DNA of 64,000 nt from Ulota crispa. Its lineage: Eukaryota > Streptophyta > Bryopsida > Orthotrichales > Orthotrichaceae. The stretch's first letter is position 1. Each line of letters starts with the position of its first letter. The notes below the pieces were generated by a model. It saw nothing but the letters and a program-made list of their open reading frames with translations, was not told the DNA's origin and did no database searches. This document shows positions 49,054 to 60,300 of this stretch, piece by piece. The DNA is taken from positions 9,760,789 through 9,824,788 of the forward strand of contig OY987242.1 in assembly GCA_963920765.1 (NCBI GenBank). The letters are read 5' to 3'. The position numbers and the translations under genes were made by a program.

Positions 49054-49963
49054 CCCTTTAAGGACCACGCGACCATATTTTGGTCGCTGGGAGTGGTTTT
49101 TGGCCTCTAGGTTGAAATTGCTCAATAATTTGGAATTTGGAATTTGGTCTTGAAATACGCATGTGATCTCAAGAATTTTGCATCCATCTAAAAAATAACA
49201 ATGCAATTGGGTATGTGAGTTGGTATATAATGGTGTTTATATGGCATGGCTTCAAAATACGTATCCAATTTTTGTCAAAGATGGATCAAAGCAACAACAC
49301 AATACATCAAGTATGCAAGAAGAATGTCAAATTTCAGTTGCAAAATTCTAAAAAAATTCCAATTGCTTAAGAAATATGCTTGTATTGTTTTCATATAGGA
49401 TAGTAGTATAATTGTAGTATTTGAAGATCTATTGAAATGGTGTTGTCATTTTGGCTTTAAAATTTGTCATCCTACATTTAAGGCCAATTCTTGATTGTTT
49501 TCACCAATTGGATATTCCAAAATAATATCAAATTTCTTGTAGAATTGTTTTAGGGTAGCAAAGAAAGTGGGATTTTTGACCCTTTTTGTCCACTTAGTTA
49601 CACCTTGTGATTGCTGTTTTTGTTTATTTTGTGTGAAACTAGTCTTGTTGGAAAGGTGGGAAACCCTGCTTTCTAGAAATGTAAGGCTCTTCTCAATCAA
49701 AGCTTGCATGAAAGGTTAACATTCAAAACTATACAAGCATGAAAAACTAAGGATTTTCCATATACGGTTCACTCAATCATTATAATGTTTCACCTCCAAT
49801 GGTAAATCTAGCTGAAATTTTGGTGCTATGCAATGAACAAGGTGTACTTCCCATGTACGGTTGGATTATTGAAAATGGGTCCATATTTGAGTCAATTCCA
49901 AATCTAAGCTTACAGCCCCTGTTTTCAGTGGATTTTGTGAAAATGGATGTGGTTGTTAAAGGG
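49054..49963. mobile_element. piggyBac-like element, hairpin subfamily, copy A (910 bp)
   Basis: TTAA borders (49050-49053, 49964-49967) and inverted ends CCCTTTAAGGACCACG / GTTGTTAAAGGG. The hairpin GCGACCA-TATTT-TGGTCGC lies at 49069-49087. The full length is collinear with 51647-52553 (for example AAAGATGGATCAAAGCAA, ACTAGTCTTGTTGGAAAGG and GATTTTCCATATACGGTTCA). No transposase is encoded. Confidence 0.8.
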
Positions 49964-50186
49964 TTAACCTCATGCTGGTCATAATCACTTTAACATCTTG
50001 TTTATAGCGCCAAGGTGAGAAAGTTTGGCTTTCTAACATTATTGTAAGAGTTTAGAGATTTACCATCACAAGATTGAATATGGTAATTTTGAAATCAAAG
50101 GCTTTGCTTCAGCCTGGGATCTATAAAAGGGAATCAATGTGACCAACTCCAAATAAGGAGCAGATTCTTAACTTACTTTCAACCCC

Positions 50187-50429
50187 ATATTTGTTAATTT
50201 GGGAAAAGCAAGTATCCCACTTAAACTCAAAAAGATACTTTAAACTAGATTCAAAGGTATCAAATTCAGTCTGAGTCATTAAGATTTTTTCCCTCTCAAA
50301 TGCCTCCTCTTAGGTGAGGACACGTGTACAAAAAAAACGCTGTGAGTAAGGTTTGAGGAGACCTCCTCAAACTTTCACCTCAAAAGTTGAAAGTCCAAAA
50401 TGTACAATTATTTCCAAATTAACAAATAT
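50187..50429. mobile_element. MITE, TTAAATTGGG family, copy 2
   Basis: The left end ATATTTGTTAATTTGGGAAAA pairs with TTTCCAAATTAACAAATAT. Inverted relative to 40090-40329. One internal CACGTG is part of the element. Confidence 0.7.
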
Positions 50430-50569
50430 GGTAATTTTTACTCTTGTTCGTAAGACAATGGAGCTTTCTCACTCTGGCAACCCCACACAAGGTGTATTAA
50501 GTTCCATAACATTGTTAACCAGATGTATTCCTCCCCTCAACTAGTGGAAGGATATTCTCCCCCAAATAC

Positions 50570-50806
50570 CTGGGAGGAGAGTTTAGTTAAAGATCTTGAG
50601 AGCCGATTGGTGAGGGCAAGAGCCAGCTCATGCCATTTGCTGGGATCCTCGTACTGTGGAGAGCAAAAAGATAACCTCACTGAAGGTTAGGTTAACAATG
50701 TTATGTCAGCGTGAGATTTTGATGCCACGTGGCGCGCGCCCTCTCTCACCAAGTGGCGGTAGCCCACGCCCCCGCAGGCCTCGCTGCTGTCGGTTGCCCC
50801 ACTCAT
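50570..50806 (-). CDS. Partial, unrecognised gene: first two exons
   Basis: On the minus strand an ATG (50806) opens a 19-codon exon ending at a good donor, TTG|GTGAGA (50750). A 96-bp intron ends CTCCACAG, and an 84-nt exon (50653-50570) follows in phase, ending CAG|GTATTT. Together they encode 47 residues, including YRHLYEDPSKWHELALAL. I do not know the family. An ATATAA box lies about 100 nt upstream of the ATG (50909-50914) with an inverted CCAAT box next to it. I found no third exon before the transposons at 50187-50429 and 49054-49963, so the gene is either cut off by insertions or continues in exons too short to see. Confidence 0.4.
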
Positions 50807-51372
50807 GACTCCCCTGATTTCCTCCACCCTCCGGTCACTGCCTGCTCTCTCGGCCGGCTATTGACACGTGCTAGTGCGTCCCGGCGGTAGGGTGTGACAA
50901 CCAATCACTTATATGGATAACCCACGTGGAACATACACCTCACCCACTTCTATTCTCCTTTTCCTTTTCCCAACCCTTGTCGGATTGGATTTGAATTTTT
51001 GGAGTTCGAATGGGTGCTCCACAAATCCACGTGTGTCTCTACTTTGAAATGATATGTCGAAACCTTTAAAATGCACATTCAAGTTTGAAGATGCTTTTGA
51101 AGTAAGCAAAAAAAATTGGACATTCTAAATTAGAGCATTTGCACCCTTAGAGCATCCGCAATGCAGCAGGTATTGACGACTGCATTAGTATTGTGCGGCA
51201 TTTGTATTTATTTTGCAGCCCAATACAACCTTCACATGCATCGGCACTTCCACGACCTCGGCATACAAAGTGCTTAGAGCGGTATATTTCATCGATTTGC
51301 CTGTCTCTAAAAGACTCTCGTTACTTTTCCCTTGACCAAGTTGATAAGAATCTCTTCCTAGCCTCCACGTGT
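50720..51372. promoter_or_regulatory. GC-rich island with a cluster of CACGTG (G-box/ABRE core) sites
   Basis: CACGTG occurs at 50726, 50865, 50923, 51028 and 51366, the first in the strong context GCCACGTGGC. G-boxes bind plant bZIP and bHLH factors and form the core of abscisic-acid response elements. The first four lie around the start of the partial minus-strand gene, so they could be its promoter. The last lies inside the MITE 51149-51532. Confidence 0.45.
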
Positions 51373-51532
51373 CGAGTAACGTTTGGTCAAGTTTCCATAT
51401 GCAGACTAGTGTACTAGCTCTGCATTGGGGTGTTGTGCATGGAAATAAAATGAAAACTTCAAAGCTCTCATGAAATAGCTTGTTGTTTCCCGATAGAGGG
51501 CTTGTTCCTAGGGTTTGCATTGTGGATGCCCT
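51149..51532. mobile_element. MITE with AGAGCATCCGCAATGCA ends
   Basis: The left end AGAGCATCCGCAATGCAGC pairs with GTTTGCATTGTGGATGCCCT. Just outside both ends further TTAGAGCAT words occur (51130 and 51532), suggesting repeated insertion of this class at one place. Confidence 0.6.
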
Positions 51533-51646
51533 TAGAGCATCTCCACCACACCGATTGGAAATTGTCCCAAGGAAACACAATGATCCTCTTTTTTATGTTG
51601 ACCAACAATTTTCCCCACCTGTGCAAGTAGGCAAAATAGTGCTTAA

Positions 51647-52553
51647 CCCTTTAGAAACCACCAAACCATATTTTGGTTTGGGAGAGTAGTTTTTGGCCTA
51701 TACAGTAAAATTGCTCAACAATTTGGAAAATAATCTTGAAGAACGCTTGTGATCACAAGAATTTTGCATCCAACCCAAAAAACGACAATAGAATTGGATA
51801 TGGGAGTTGATAAATAATGGTGTTTATACATCATGGCCTCAAAATATGTATCCATATTTGGTCAAAGATGGATCAAAGCAATAACACAATATATCAAGCA
51901 TCCAAGAAGAATGCCATATTTCAATTGTGCAATTTTAAAACACTTCAGATTGCTCAAGGAATACGCTAGTATTGTTTCTCTATACGGTAGTTGTACAATT
52001 GTACTATTTGAGAATCCATTGAAATGATGCTATCAATTTGTTTAAAAAACAGTTCATCCTACATTTAAGGCCAATTCTTGATTGATTTCACCAATCGGAC
52101 TTTCTGTAACAGTTATCAAATTTCTTGTAGAGCCATTTTAGGGTAGCAAAGAAAATGGGATTTTTGACCCTTTTTGTCCACTTAGCTACACCTTGTGATT
52201 GCTATTTTTGTCTATTTTGTGTGAAACTAGTCTGGTTGGAAAGGTGGGATACCTTGCTTTCTAGAAATGTAAGGCTCTTCTCAATCAAAGCTTGCATGAA
52301 GCACTAACATTCTAAACCACACAAGCATGAAAAACTAAGGATTTTCCATATACGGTTCACTCAATCATTATAATGTTTCACCTCCAACGGTAGATCTAGC
52401 TAAAAGTTAGATGCATTGCAACAAACAAGGTGTTCTTCACATTTGTACAGTTGGATTATTCAAATTGGGTCCATATTTGTTTCAAATGCACATCTAATCT
52501 TATTGCCCAGGTTTCTAGTGGATTTTGGAAAAATGTGTGTGGTCTCTAAAGGG
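51647..52553. mobile_element. piggyBac-like element, hairpin subfamily, copy B (907 bp)
   Basis: TTAA borders (51643-51646, 52554-52557), inverted ends CCCTTTAGAAACC / GTCTCTAAAGGG. The hairpin CCAAACCA-TATTT-TGGTTTGG is at 51661-51681. Collinear over its whole length with 49054-49963. Confidence 0.8.
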
Positions 52554-53671
52554 TTAACCAATAACAAGCCTTCTTGCTTGAAAAAATAGATAGAATCTTC
52601 ATCATTGCTTACTCAACCAATTAGATGATCAAAGAAAAGTAGTTTTTAGAGTTGTTGTGCGTTAAGAATTTGCAAATTTGCAAATTTGCAGTGCAAGAAA
52701 GAATATTGTAGCTTGTCTAAGCATCAACTGGTCTCTTTTCATCCAAAAGTGGTTCCAACACAATGTTTCATCGTACTAGTGGAGCTCTTACATGCAATAT
52801 TTGACTTGTCAATTGTTTAAATTAATTTTTGAAAAGCCCTTAAAATTCGTGTCCCCCATCCTTAGGGTACATTACTATTATGTTTGTTGACCATTTTGCT
52901 TCCAATATCAAAGAAAAGCTCTGCTAAGTAGTGACTTTTGAATTACAATTTGAATTGCTCTAAGATTTCTAAGGCTTGAAGGTAATAGTGAATAACATGT
53001 CCAATTTAACCCTTAAAATTTTCAGCAACCCAAAATGGGTTGATTGTTTTTTGAGACAGCCATTTATGAATTTAGGGATGTAAAGAGTCACTTGAACTTT
53101 GGCTCATTTGAAAGAGAAACAAGTTAGCTATGTAGTGGTGCTTTTAAATTTAGAAGAAGAGTTACTATTGGATTTACAAAAAAATCAAACCATGGGTGGT
53201 CTTGGAGTTGTAATGTTAAACTTTTGGCCCTAGATTTGTGAAAATCTTCTATTTTACTCACAATTTTTGAAATTCAAGGATGAAGTGCAAGACCATTTTG
53301 TCACTCATTTTTTACCCTAAAAATACAAGACTTGTTTCTATGCATGTGGAACTTGGTTACCTTGAGAATGAGCACAAGACGCCAACTTTTTAAAATGTTA
53401 TGTGTCTAGAAGAGCCAATCAAAGCACAATTTCAACTACTCCAAAATATTGGTTTCCTTGTAGTACCCTTCACATTTTTGTTATAATCTTCCAATCTAAC
53501 CCTTGGATTGAAACCAAACTTTGTAGAGATGATAAGGACTTGGCTTTCTACAAGATCTTACGGTTACTTAGGCCTAAAAATGGCTCATTGTACTTCAAGC
53601 TTCACCCTTTCATAACTTACAAGATTGAGATCCAAAACACCTTCAAAATGGCTGAAAATTTTAAGGGTTAA

Positions 53672-53900
53672 CCCCTGAGCACCCAAAGTTATTTTAAGAT
53701 TTAGGAGAAAATGGGGGGTTTAATGGCCACCACAACTTGGAAAATTACATTTAGAAAAAGTGATCATAAGATTTGAAAAAGGACTACCTTCTTTGCTATT
53801 GGGGACCAGCCATGATTGTTTTCACCGTACAAATTAAGAGAAAAATTGAGATAAAGTAGTGGGCCCATCAACAATATAATGTTGACTAGGCACCCAGGGG
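53672..53900. mobile_element. piggyBac-like MITE (229 bp)
   Basis: TTAA at 53668-53671 and 53901-53904. Ends CCCCTGAGCACCC and GGCACCCAGGGG, inverted with one gap. The right end together with its TTAA and 20 flanking bases is repeated once in tandem (about 53872-53965). Confidence 0.65.
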
Positions 53901-53965
53901 TTAAGACTCACACAAAATAAATATAATGTTGACTAGGCACCCAGGGGTTAAGACTCACACAAAAT
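53872..53965 (+). repeat. 47-bp tandem duplication covering a transposon end
   Basis: The unit ATATAATGTTGACTAGGCAC...ACACAAAATAA occurs twice in direct order with a 47-bp period and no visible mismatch. It includes the right terminus and TTAA of the element 53672-53900. Confidence 0.85.
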
Positions 53966-54840
53966 AAATAGACATTACCATCGCTAATACTTTCTCAAAA
54001 GTAAAAAATGACTTGAAGTTTCATTTTATCCTTTGTAATTCACAACAAGTTGATAATATGATATCCTCAATAATTGTATCAAGCATAAAACACAAATGTG
54101 GTCCTTCTATTTGCATTAAAAACCAAGGCATGTGATTATTTATTCTTTACTTTTCAGTTATCCAATAAAACTTTTTTAGGTGTGAGCCTTTTATCAAATT
54201 TATACTAATGACTTATAACCTGCCAAAGTATTCATGTACTGTTCGGTTAAAATAAAAAAAATCCAAATTTACAAAAGATATATACAAGTTAAGTTTGCAA
54301 TCTTATATATAGATGTATATACACATGCACTCATACATGTATGTAAACATACACATATGTATGTTATTTATTTTAATTTTTGTGCCTTTTCAGCACATTT
54401 TATGGGTTAGCAATAAATTTAAGATTAACACAGTTTGTTCATTATCCAAGAAACGGCTTAAAGGTGCTTAGGGGTGTAAAGAAAAAACAGTAGCGTGCAG
54501 AACTTCAAAGCAATTGGTACACTCCATAACACAATACATGCTAATACATACAAATGAGCTTAATACGTTTTAAGCAAGATTACCAAAAACGAACCACTTC
54601 TAGCGACGCAGCGGTATCTTTACTTATAATTCTCTGCAACGAAGTACTATCCTCTACTATTTTCTGTGCATACAAGAATGTGAGTTCAAAACAAACCTAA
54701 CAAATTTCTAAGAAACTGGAAGGACTTTCCTGTAAATTCTACAAGAAACAAAATTTCCATGCTGAATAGCATCGTTGCCACTGCTCCCACAAGTGTATCT
54801 GTCCTATTATCTACTTATCTGCAGGGTTACATCTGCCCCA

Positions 54841-57800
54841 TCAAGGGCTATCATCTGATAATTGAAGCTTTGATAGATCAGGAATCCACAAAACCAATGC
54901 CATTGAGGCCGTAGCTAACAGAAACCGGCGAGGTGCCCACTTCACGCACGCAGGAACCCCTCCATTGCTCGTCCAGCACGCAATCTAGGAGCTCACCAGA
55001 GTAAAATTTAGTCCAATGCTTACTGACTCATGAATATTTAGGGTCAGTCTGATACGTGGTTTTAATCCTAACTTATATCTTAAAAAAGAATGCAAGGTTG
55101 CTAACTTGGCAGATTTACATAGGTGGCCAGAATTTGTGGTATGGAGGGACACTTGAGCATAGTTTTTATTACTAGGTTCTATTATTTCTATTTAGTCTTG
55201 TTGGCATTTGAAAGTAAATTCTTAACATAATTTAGCGTGTAGTACTTGTAAAATTTATGAATATAACATGAACTTCTAAAGGGCTGATTATAGTCCTGAT
55301 TGTAGGACTACCGAAAATCAACCATGGGCTCTCATGCTCGGACTCTCATGTTCATGTTAGGATGAAGATCAAAAGGTGTAGGCACTAAACCTTGCAAAGG
55401 AAAATAGCAATGGAGGAAAGCAGTTCTACATGTGCACTTTCTACATGGGCATGGGATCCACGATGTAATCGTTCCCCTATTTGTGGTTGTGTAGGGGTCC
55501 TTCTAACGCGATTTACACTAACTCACGGAAAAAGGTATACACGATTAAGGGTTCATCTGCGCTCAAGAGATTAAGGGAAAAAAATTCATGACTCAGACAG
55601 TTACAACTTTGAGAAGTAAAACGTACCTCAGCCCCCGACATCGTACTCCAAGCTCGCAAAGTGCCATCGCCTGAACCTGAAGCAATCCGGTAGTTTGGTT
55701 GATGTGCAGAACATCAAGGTTCATAATCACACCACAAAAACAGAATTCGCATGATGCTGTACTAGATATGAGAGATGCAATTGTAGAAGCTCCTAAACAG
55801 GCAGTACATCTGAAGCGCACAATGAAGATGCTTGAGAAATCTAATCCTTGATCAACATAAAAAATCTGGTAGGTCAAGGGCGTTATCCAAAGGCCTTTAA
55901 GGTAACAAGCACAGCCCAATGCCTTGACTGCAGAATCCACCTATGCCAGAACTACACAACAGAGATGTTTCCTTGACAACAAAGGTCCCAGCTACAGTTA
56001 AGGAAACAACTGAGCATACCTGCAATTACAAACTGTGCATCCGGAGTGAAAGAAGCCTCCAGTACCCCACCATCAGGATTGGGTTCCAAAGTGAAACCAT
56101 GTAGCTGCCATTATACCCAAGGTGCCATCATTATCAGAGTGTTTACATCAGAAAAGTTAAACGTTGATGTGAACAACCACCAAGATTAGGATTGCAACAT
56201 TACGTACCTTCTTCCCAGTATAAGCATCCACCACATACACATGGCCGTTGGATGTTGACAATAACATAAGCCTGCCATCATTGCTGAATTTCATGCCAGA
56301 CACTTCAGCAGTATCACCTCCTACCAAAAACGTGTCAAAGGGCCCCTGTTCCAGAAAATTATGTACTCATTAGGCATCCCTTCACTTAACACTGATCAAA
56401 TCAGAATAGGATCAAAACTAAAAAAGCAAGGAACACTATATTTGTTAATTTGTGAAAAACACTTTCCCAAAATTTGAGTATCCTAGATTTTGCATTTGTG
56501 AGAATAGTTAGGTGATTTGAAGTGATTATTTTGATAATTCTTTCAAGATATTTCATCATTGATTTAAGGTCTTGAAGAAATCATCATAAAATTCATTCTA
56601 AATCAAAAAAAAAAAAATTAAAATGAAAAATTCAGAAGTCCCAAAATCAGGGTTTTTTCCCAAATTAACGAATATTGCGTTAAGAATTTGAAGAAACAAG
56701 GTATAATCCACAAATTAAAATTAAAATTGAGCGAACATCAAGTACAAAGGATCCTCTTAGAACACCCTTAAACTACCAATATGTGGCAAGCAACTTGATC
56801 TTGATTAGCGCTAGTAAGTGGCAAAGAGATCCACAAATAAAGCGTAGTGCACCACTCAAGCCAATGAGAAAATTGCAACGTTCATGAAGATAATTAACTT
56901 CTATTTGAGGTTCAACAACGTGCATGCCTAGAGACGATTAATAATGTTTTTTTTCAAAAACGCAGCTATGTGACAAGAAGCTCTGTCACTATTATTTTCA
57001 CCATAATATAAAATCGTTGTGGTGCCGCTGCATATTTTTAATTCGTTTTTTCATAAGAAAAATGTGAACTAGGGTTTGCAACACAAACCATTACATATTG
57101 TACATTCATTAGTGACCTACTGCGAATGTGGCTCAACAAAACAATTGCTTAAAATCTGTACACTGTAGCCACCAAACGCAATCTCCCCACAATGTCTCTA
57201 TCTCAAGGGACAAAGCCAACATATTGCTAACCTTGTCATAAGACCGCACATCAAAGAGCTTGATAGCTCCACCTTCCATGGCCACAGCAAATACAAGACC
57301 TTGTTGATCATATGCAACAGCAGGCCTCCCTCTTACACGTAATAGACCCTGAGCCAAGCAATTTACAATCAGCGTCCAAAAGAACTCCAGAAGAGAGAAC
57401 TAGAAGTGATAGGCCAAAGAAGTTTACAACAACTGTTCTCCTCAAGCCCGTCCAAAACAATTGATGGCACAAAGCTTCCTCATATCCTTACAACCATCTC
57501 TTTGTCCATACCTAGAAAAGCATAGTTTAGCATGGTTCATTCCAACTGACTAGCTGTTTCAATGCATCCCCTAAATCTTGTGCTGACAGTGTCCACATCA
57601 AAAAGCTAAAACTCCAAGGACCTAGAGGTATATGACAGAAAAGTAGACAGAAGCAACAAGTAGGCAAAAGGAATGGTGTGTGAGATGAAAAAAAGAGGAA
57701 TCACTACCTGACACACATTAGTGCGTAGGTCCCATAGACGCACAGTGTGGTCTAATGCACCAGACATGAAGCAGTCATTCTTGGGTGACATGCATAGTGA

Positions 57801-59833
57801 CACCACCCTGCACAGCCATCACATCTTTCTTAAATCTCAGCATGTCCATGACACAGCAAAACTTTTTTACTAATACAAAATCAAAATCTGAAGCAAAGTA
57901 GGTGAACAGATGATATATGACACAAAATCAAATTGCACAATATTATCACCAGATTAAGATAGTGACCTGTCACGATGCCCTTTGAAGTAGCGCAAATATC
58001 GGTTATCATACAAAGACAAATATCGCAAAGACTCTGCAAAATCCCCAACCGAAAACGTTACTTCAACAGATATTCTCCGTTATTGGTAATCGTTGGTACA
58101 AGCTTGGCAACATTTATAACAATAAGATGGATCAAGATGACTTTACCATCCCCTTCCTTCTTTGAGGAGTAAATCACTGAACTGGTGTGATGGGTGAAAC
58201 AAATTTGGTCTACGCCGGACTTCTTGCTGTGTACTGTTTTCAGCGCCCTGTCAGGGCAAAAGACAGACACAAATTGTAAACTGCACTAGCGATCTCATCA
58301 GGAAAATCAATACGAGACTAGCATGCACACCTGCGAGCAATATACAATACCATAAAAATGTAGTAAGAGAGATTCTTCCAATTGATGTAAGAGAGAGAAC
58401 TTACGAAGCAGTAGCTGTATCATAAAGACGAATAGAATCATCATCGGAGGCAGTCACAAGAAGATCTTCGGTCCGATGGAAATCCATTGAATTGATCTTG
58501 GCTCCCTATAAGCAGGTAAACACAACAAAGAGCCGAATCAAAACTAAACCCCTTCCCTGAATCTGAAATCTCATTATGCACGACCAAATGCACTATCAAG
58601 GTTTTGACACAATCAAAACCTTCTGTCTAAATAATGATCGCATGAAGAAATGAGTTCTAAATGAGCGTTTGAGTACTATGCTTTCATTAATATCATTGTA
58701 GATCGAGTATACGTATACAATTGCCATGATATTCAGATTTCGAACATACGCTCAGGTATTAGATGATAAGGAGACGAAAGTCCTGGTTTAAATGGTAAGG
58801 TGGCAGCTCATACTACGTCCATTGCGCAGAAACGAAACACTGGTCGAGCTCGACAACCTCAATGCAGGTACCATGAAGAAATTATAGAAGATAATATTAT
58901 GTTAACAGTAAAAAAAGTTTCGGCTGCGGAAATCACTTGAAGCACAAAGCACACCAAGGAAGCCAGGTTTATAAAATGCTTGCACAATTCACTTTGATTC
59001 TGATGCTCGAGAAAATATCTTATTTCTATTTATTTTTTTGATAAATCCGAAATGCTTCTGGGAGTGCGGATCCCTCCGACCGAAAATTATTTCACCGAGA
59101 CCAACGAAGTGCCGCAATGCCATCCAAAACCCTAATGAACTAAACGTCAAATTAACCAACGCCATAAATATTAGGGGAAAAATTTCATGGATACCCCTGA
59201 AGTTTGCAATAATTTCATAGATACCCCTGCTTTTTCAGAAATTTCATAGATACCCTTGCACCAAAAAATTTAAGCGTTTGTTTTGTTGTGCATGCCTCTT
59301 CCCTTCTTCCTTTGCGCGCACACTACTTCTTTCTTTCTTGCTATGCATGCGCACAAGGAAAGAAGGGAAGTGACATGCACAACAAAAAAAACACCTGAAA
59401 ATTTTGGTCCAAGGGCATCTATGATATTTCTGAAAAAGCAGGGGTATCTATGAAATTATTGCAAACTTCAGGGGTATCCATGAAATTTTCTCTTATTTTT
59501 TTGATGAATCCGAAATGCTTCTGGGAGTCCCGGATCCCTCCGAGCGAAAATTATTTCACCGAAACCATCGTGCCATCCCAAACCCTAATGAACTACACGT
59601 CAAAGTGACCAACGCCATGAATATTAAGCTTAAACCCCCGGAGTTCACCCGTCAGAAAACAGAGTATCGCAATTGAAAGGCATTATAGTTCGAGTGTGGC
59701 AGAAATGCAACTCATTCCCAAGAGCACGAAAGGCGTAACTTACATAATCCTTGAAGACCGCACCCATGCCCATGCTCTTGACAACCGCGTTATTGAGATC
59801 CAACCCCGATTTTCGCCTCTCGTCCATGATCAT
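54841..59833 (-). CDS. SWD2/WDR82-type WD40 protein (APRF1-like), 10 exons
   Basis: WD40 subunit of COMPASS-type H3K4 methyltransferase complexes and of RNA 3'-end/PP1 complexes; in Arabidopsis the homologue promotes flowering. Exons on the minus strand: 59833-59744, 58505-58405, 58247-58147, 58033-57967, 57807-57708, 57348-57232, 56345-56208, 56104-56020, 55676-55627, 54984-54841; all GT-AG, 993 nt, 330 residues, the plant family length. Repeats are visible as [112 protein letters not shown] and [23 protein letters not shown]. The first ATG was used; another two codons in is possible. Intron 1 carries a MITE, and intron 6 another (56438-56675). Confidence 0.95.
56438..56675. mobile_element. 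MITE, TTAAATTGGG family, copy 3, in intron 6 of the WD40 gene
   Basis: The left end TATATTTGTTAATTTGTG pairs with CAAATTAACGAATAT. More decayed than the other copies. It explains most of the length of this unusually long intron (56346-57231). Confidence 0.6.
59033..59628. repeat. Pair of about 135-bp direct repeats in intron 1 of the WD40 gene, with a MITE between them
   Basis: 59033-59173 and about 59493-59628 are direct copies (TTTTTTTGATRAATCCGAAA, CTTCTGGGAGTSCSGGATCC, AATTATTTCACCGA, AACCCTAATGAACTA), about 90% alike by eye, each ending AATATTA. Only the MITE 59174-59492 separates them. Confidence 0.8.
59174..59492. mobile_element. MITE, ATGGATACCCCTG family, complete copy with TTA target duplication
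   Basis: Starts GGGGAAAAATTTCATGG and ends CCATGAAATTTTCTC. TTA stands on both sides (59171-59173, 59493-59495), as for PIF/Harbinger elements. The arms are complementary nearly to the centre at about 59335. Confidence 0.75.
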
Positions 59834-60142
59834 GCAATTGCGTCCCTCTCTCTGATCCAGAAAAACTTTGCTTTCATCTCACTCGCATCGCATCGCATCG
59901 CATGCATTAACACTAGTGCATCCACAGTCGCCAAGGTTTGTGATCCGCGGATCCGAGTCTACTAAACTTGCGCAGAGCATTGCTAAAAGTGGAAGCTCGA
60001 CGGAGTTTTAGGATTTATGTGGATGAAAATCATCCGTTATCTCAGTCGGGTGGACATGCTCTGGGAAAGCCCTCGGAATGTTGGAATTAAAGGAAATAGT
60101 TGGGCGAATGATGGCCGGAATCTTACCGACACTCGCTACTTT
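59834..60142 (-). promoter_or_regulatory. Upstream region of the WD40 gene
   Basis: It lies just 5' of the ATG at 59833 on the minus strand. It includes a short GCATC repeat (about 59884-59904) and ends at a 72-bp tandem duplication. No definite TATA box was seen. Confidence 0.35.
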
Positions 60143-60286
60143 GGCATCCACAAAATGGGTGTCAAAATGGATGAAATTGTCGAATCCTGTCAAAAACAAT
60201 GGCTGAGGTTAGATGGCATCCACAAAATGGGTGTCAAAATGGATGAAATTGTCGAATCCTGTCAAAAACAATGGCTGAGGTTAGAT
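60143..60286 (+). repeat. Perfect 72-bp tandem duplication
   Basis: 60143-60214 and 60215-60286 are identical as far as I can read (GGCATCCACAAAATGGGTGT at each start, GGCTGAGGTTAGAT at each end). The unit is 24 codons long and in frame, so a 114-codon frame crosses both copies, but it has no known domain. Confidence 0.95.
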
Positions 60287-60300
60287 GGCATCCCTTTATG

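Larger units (their letters stand above)
46175..50569. other. Intergenic block, partly GC-rich, no supported gene
   Basis: 46175-48060 has patches of higher GC and several 60-110-codon frames (for example 47733-48038, which has a true ATG) but no domain or splice chain. They may be remnants of gene fragments. From 48076 on, delimited MITEs dominate: 48076-48497, 48660-49017, 49054-49963 and 50187-50429. Confidence 0.5.
52558..54840. other. AT-rich intergenic block without genes
   Basis: It contains the TTAA-flanked element 53672-53900 with a duplicated end, and mixed AT-rich simple sequence (54300-54370). The rightmost 250 bases belong to the 3' end of the minus-strand WD40 gene. No other gene is supported. 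Confidence 0.55.
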
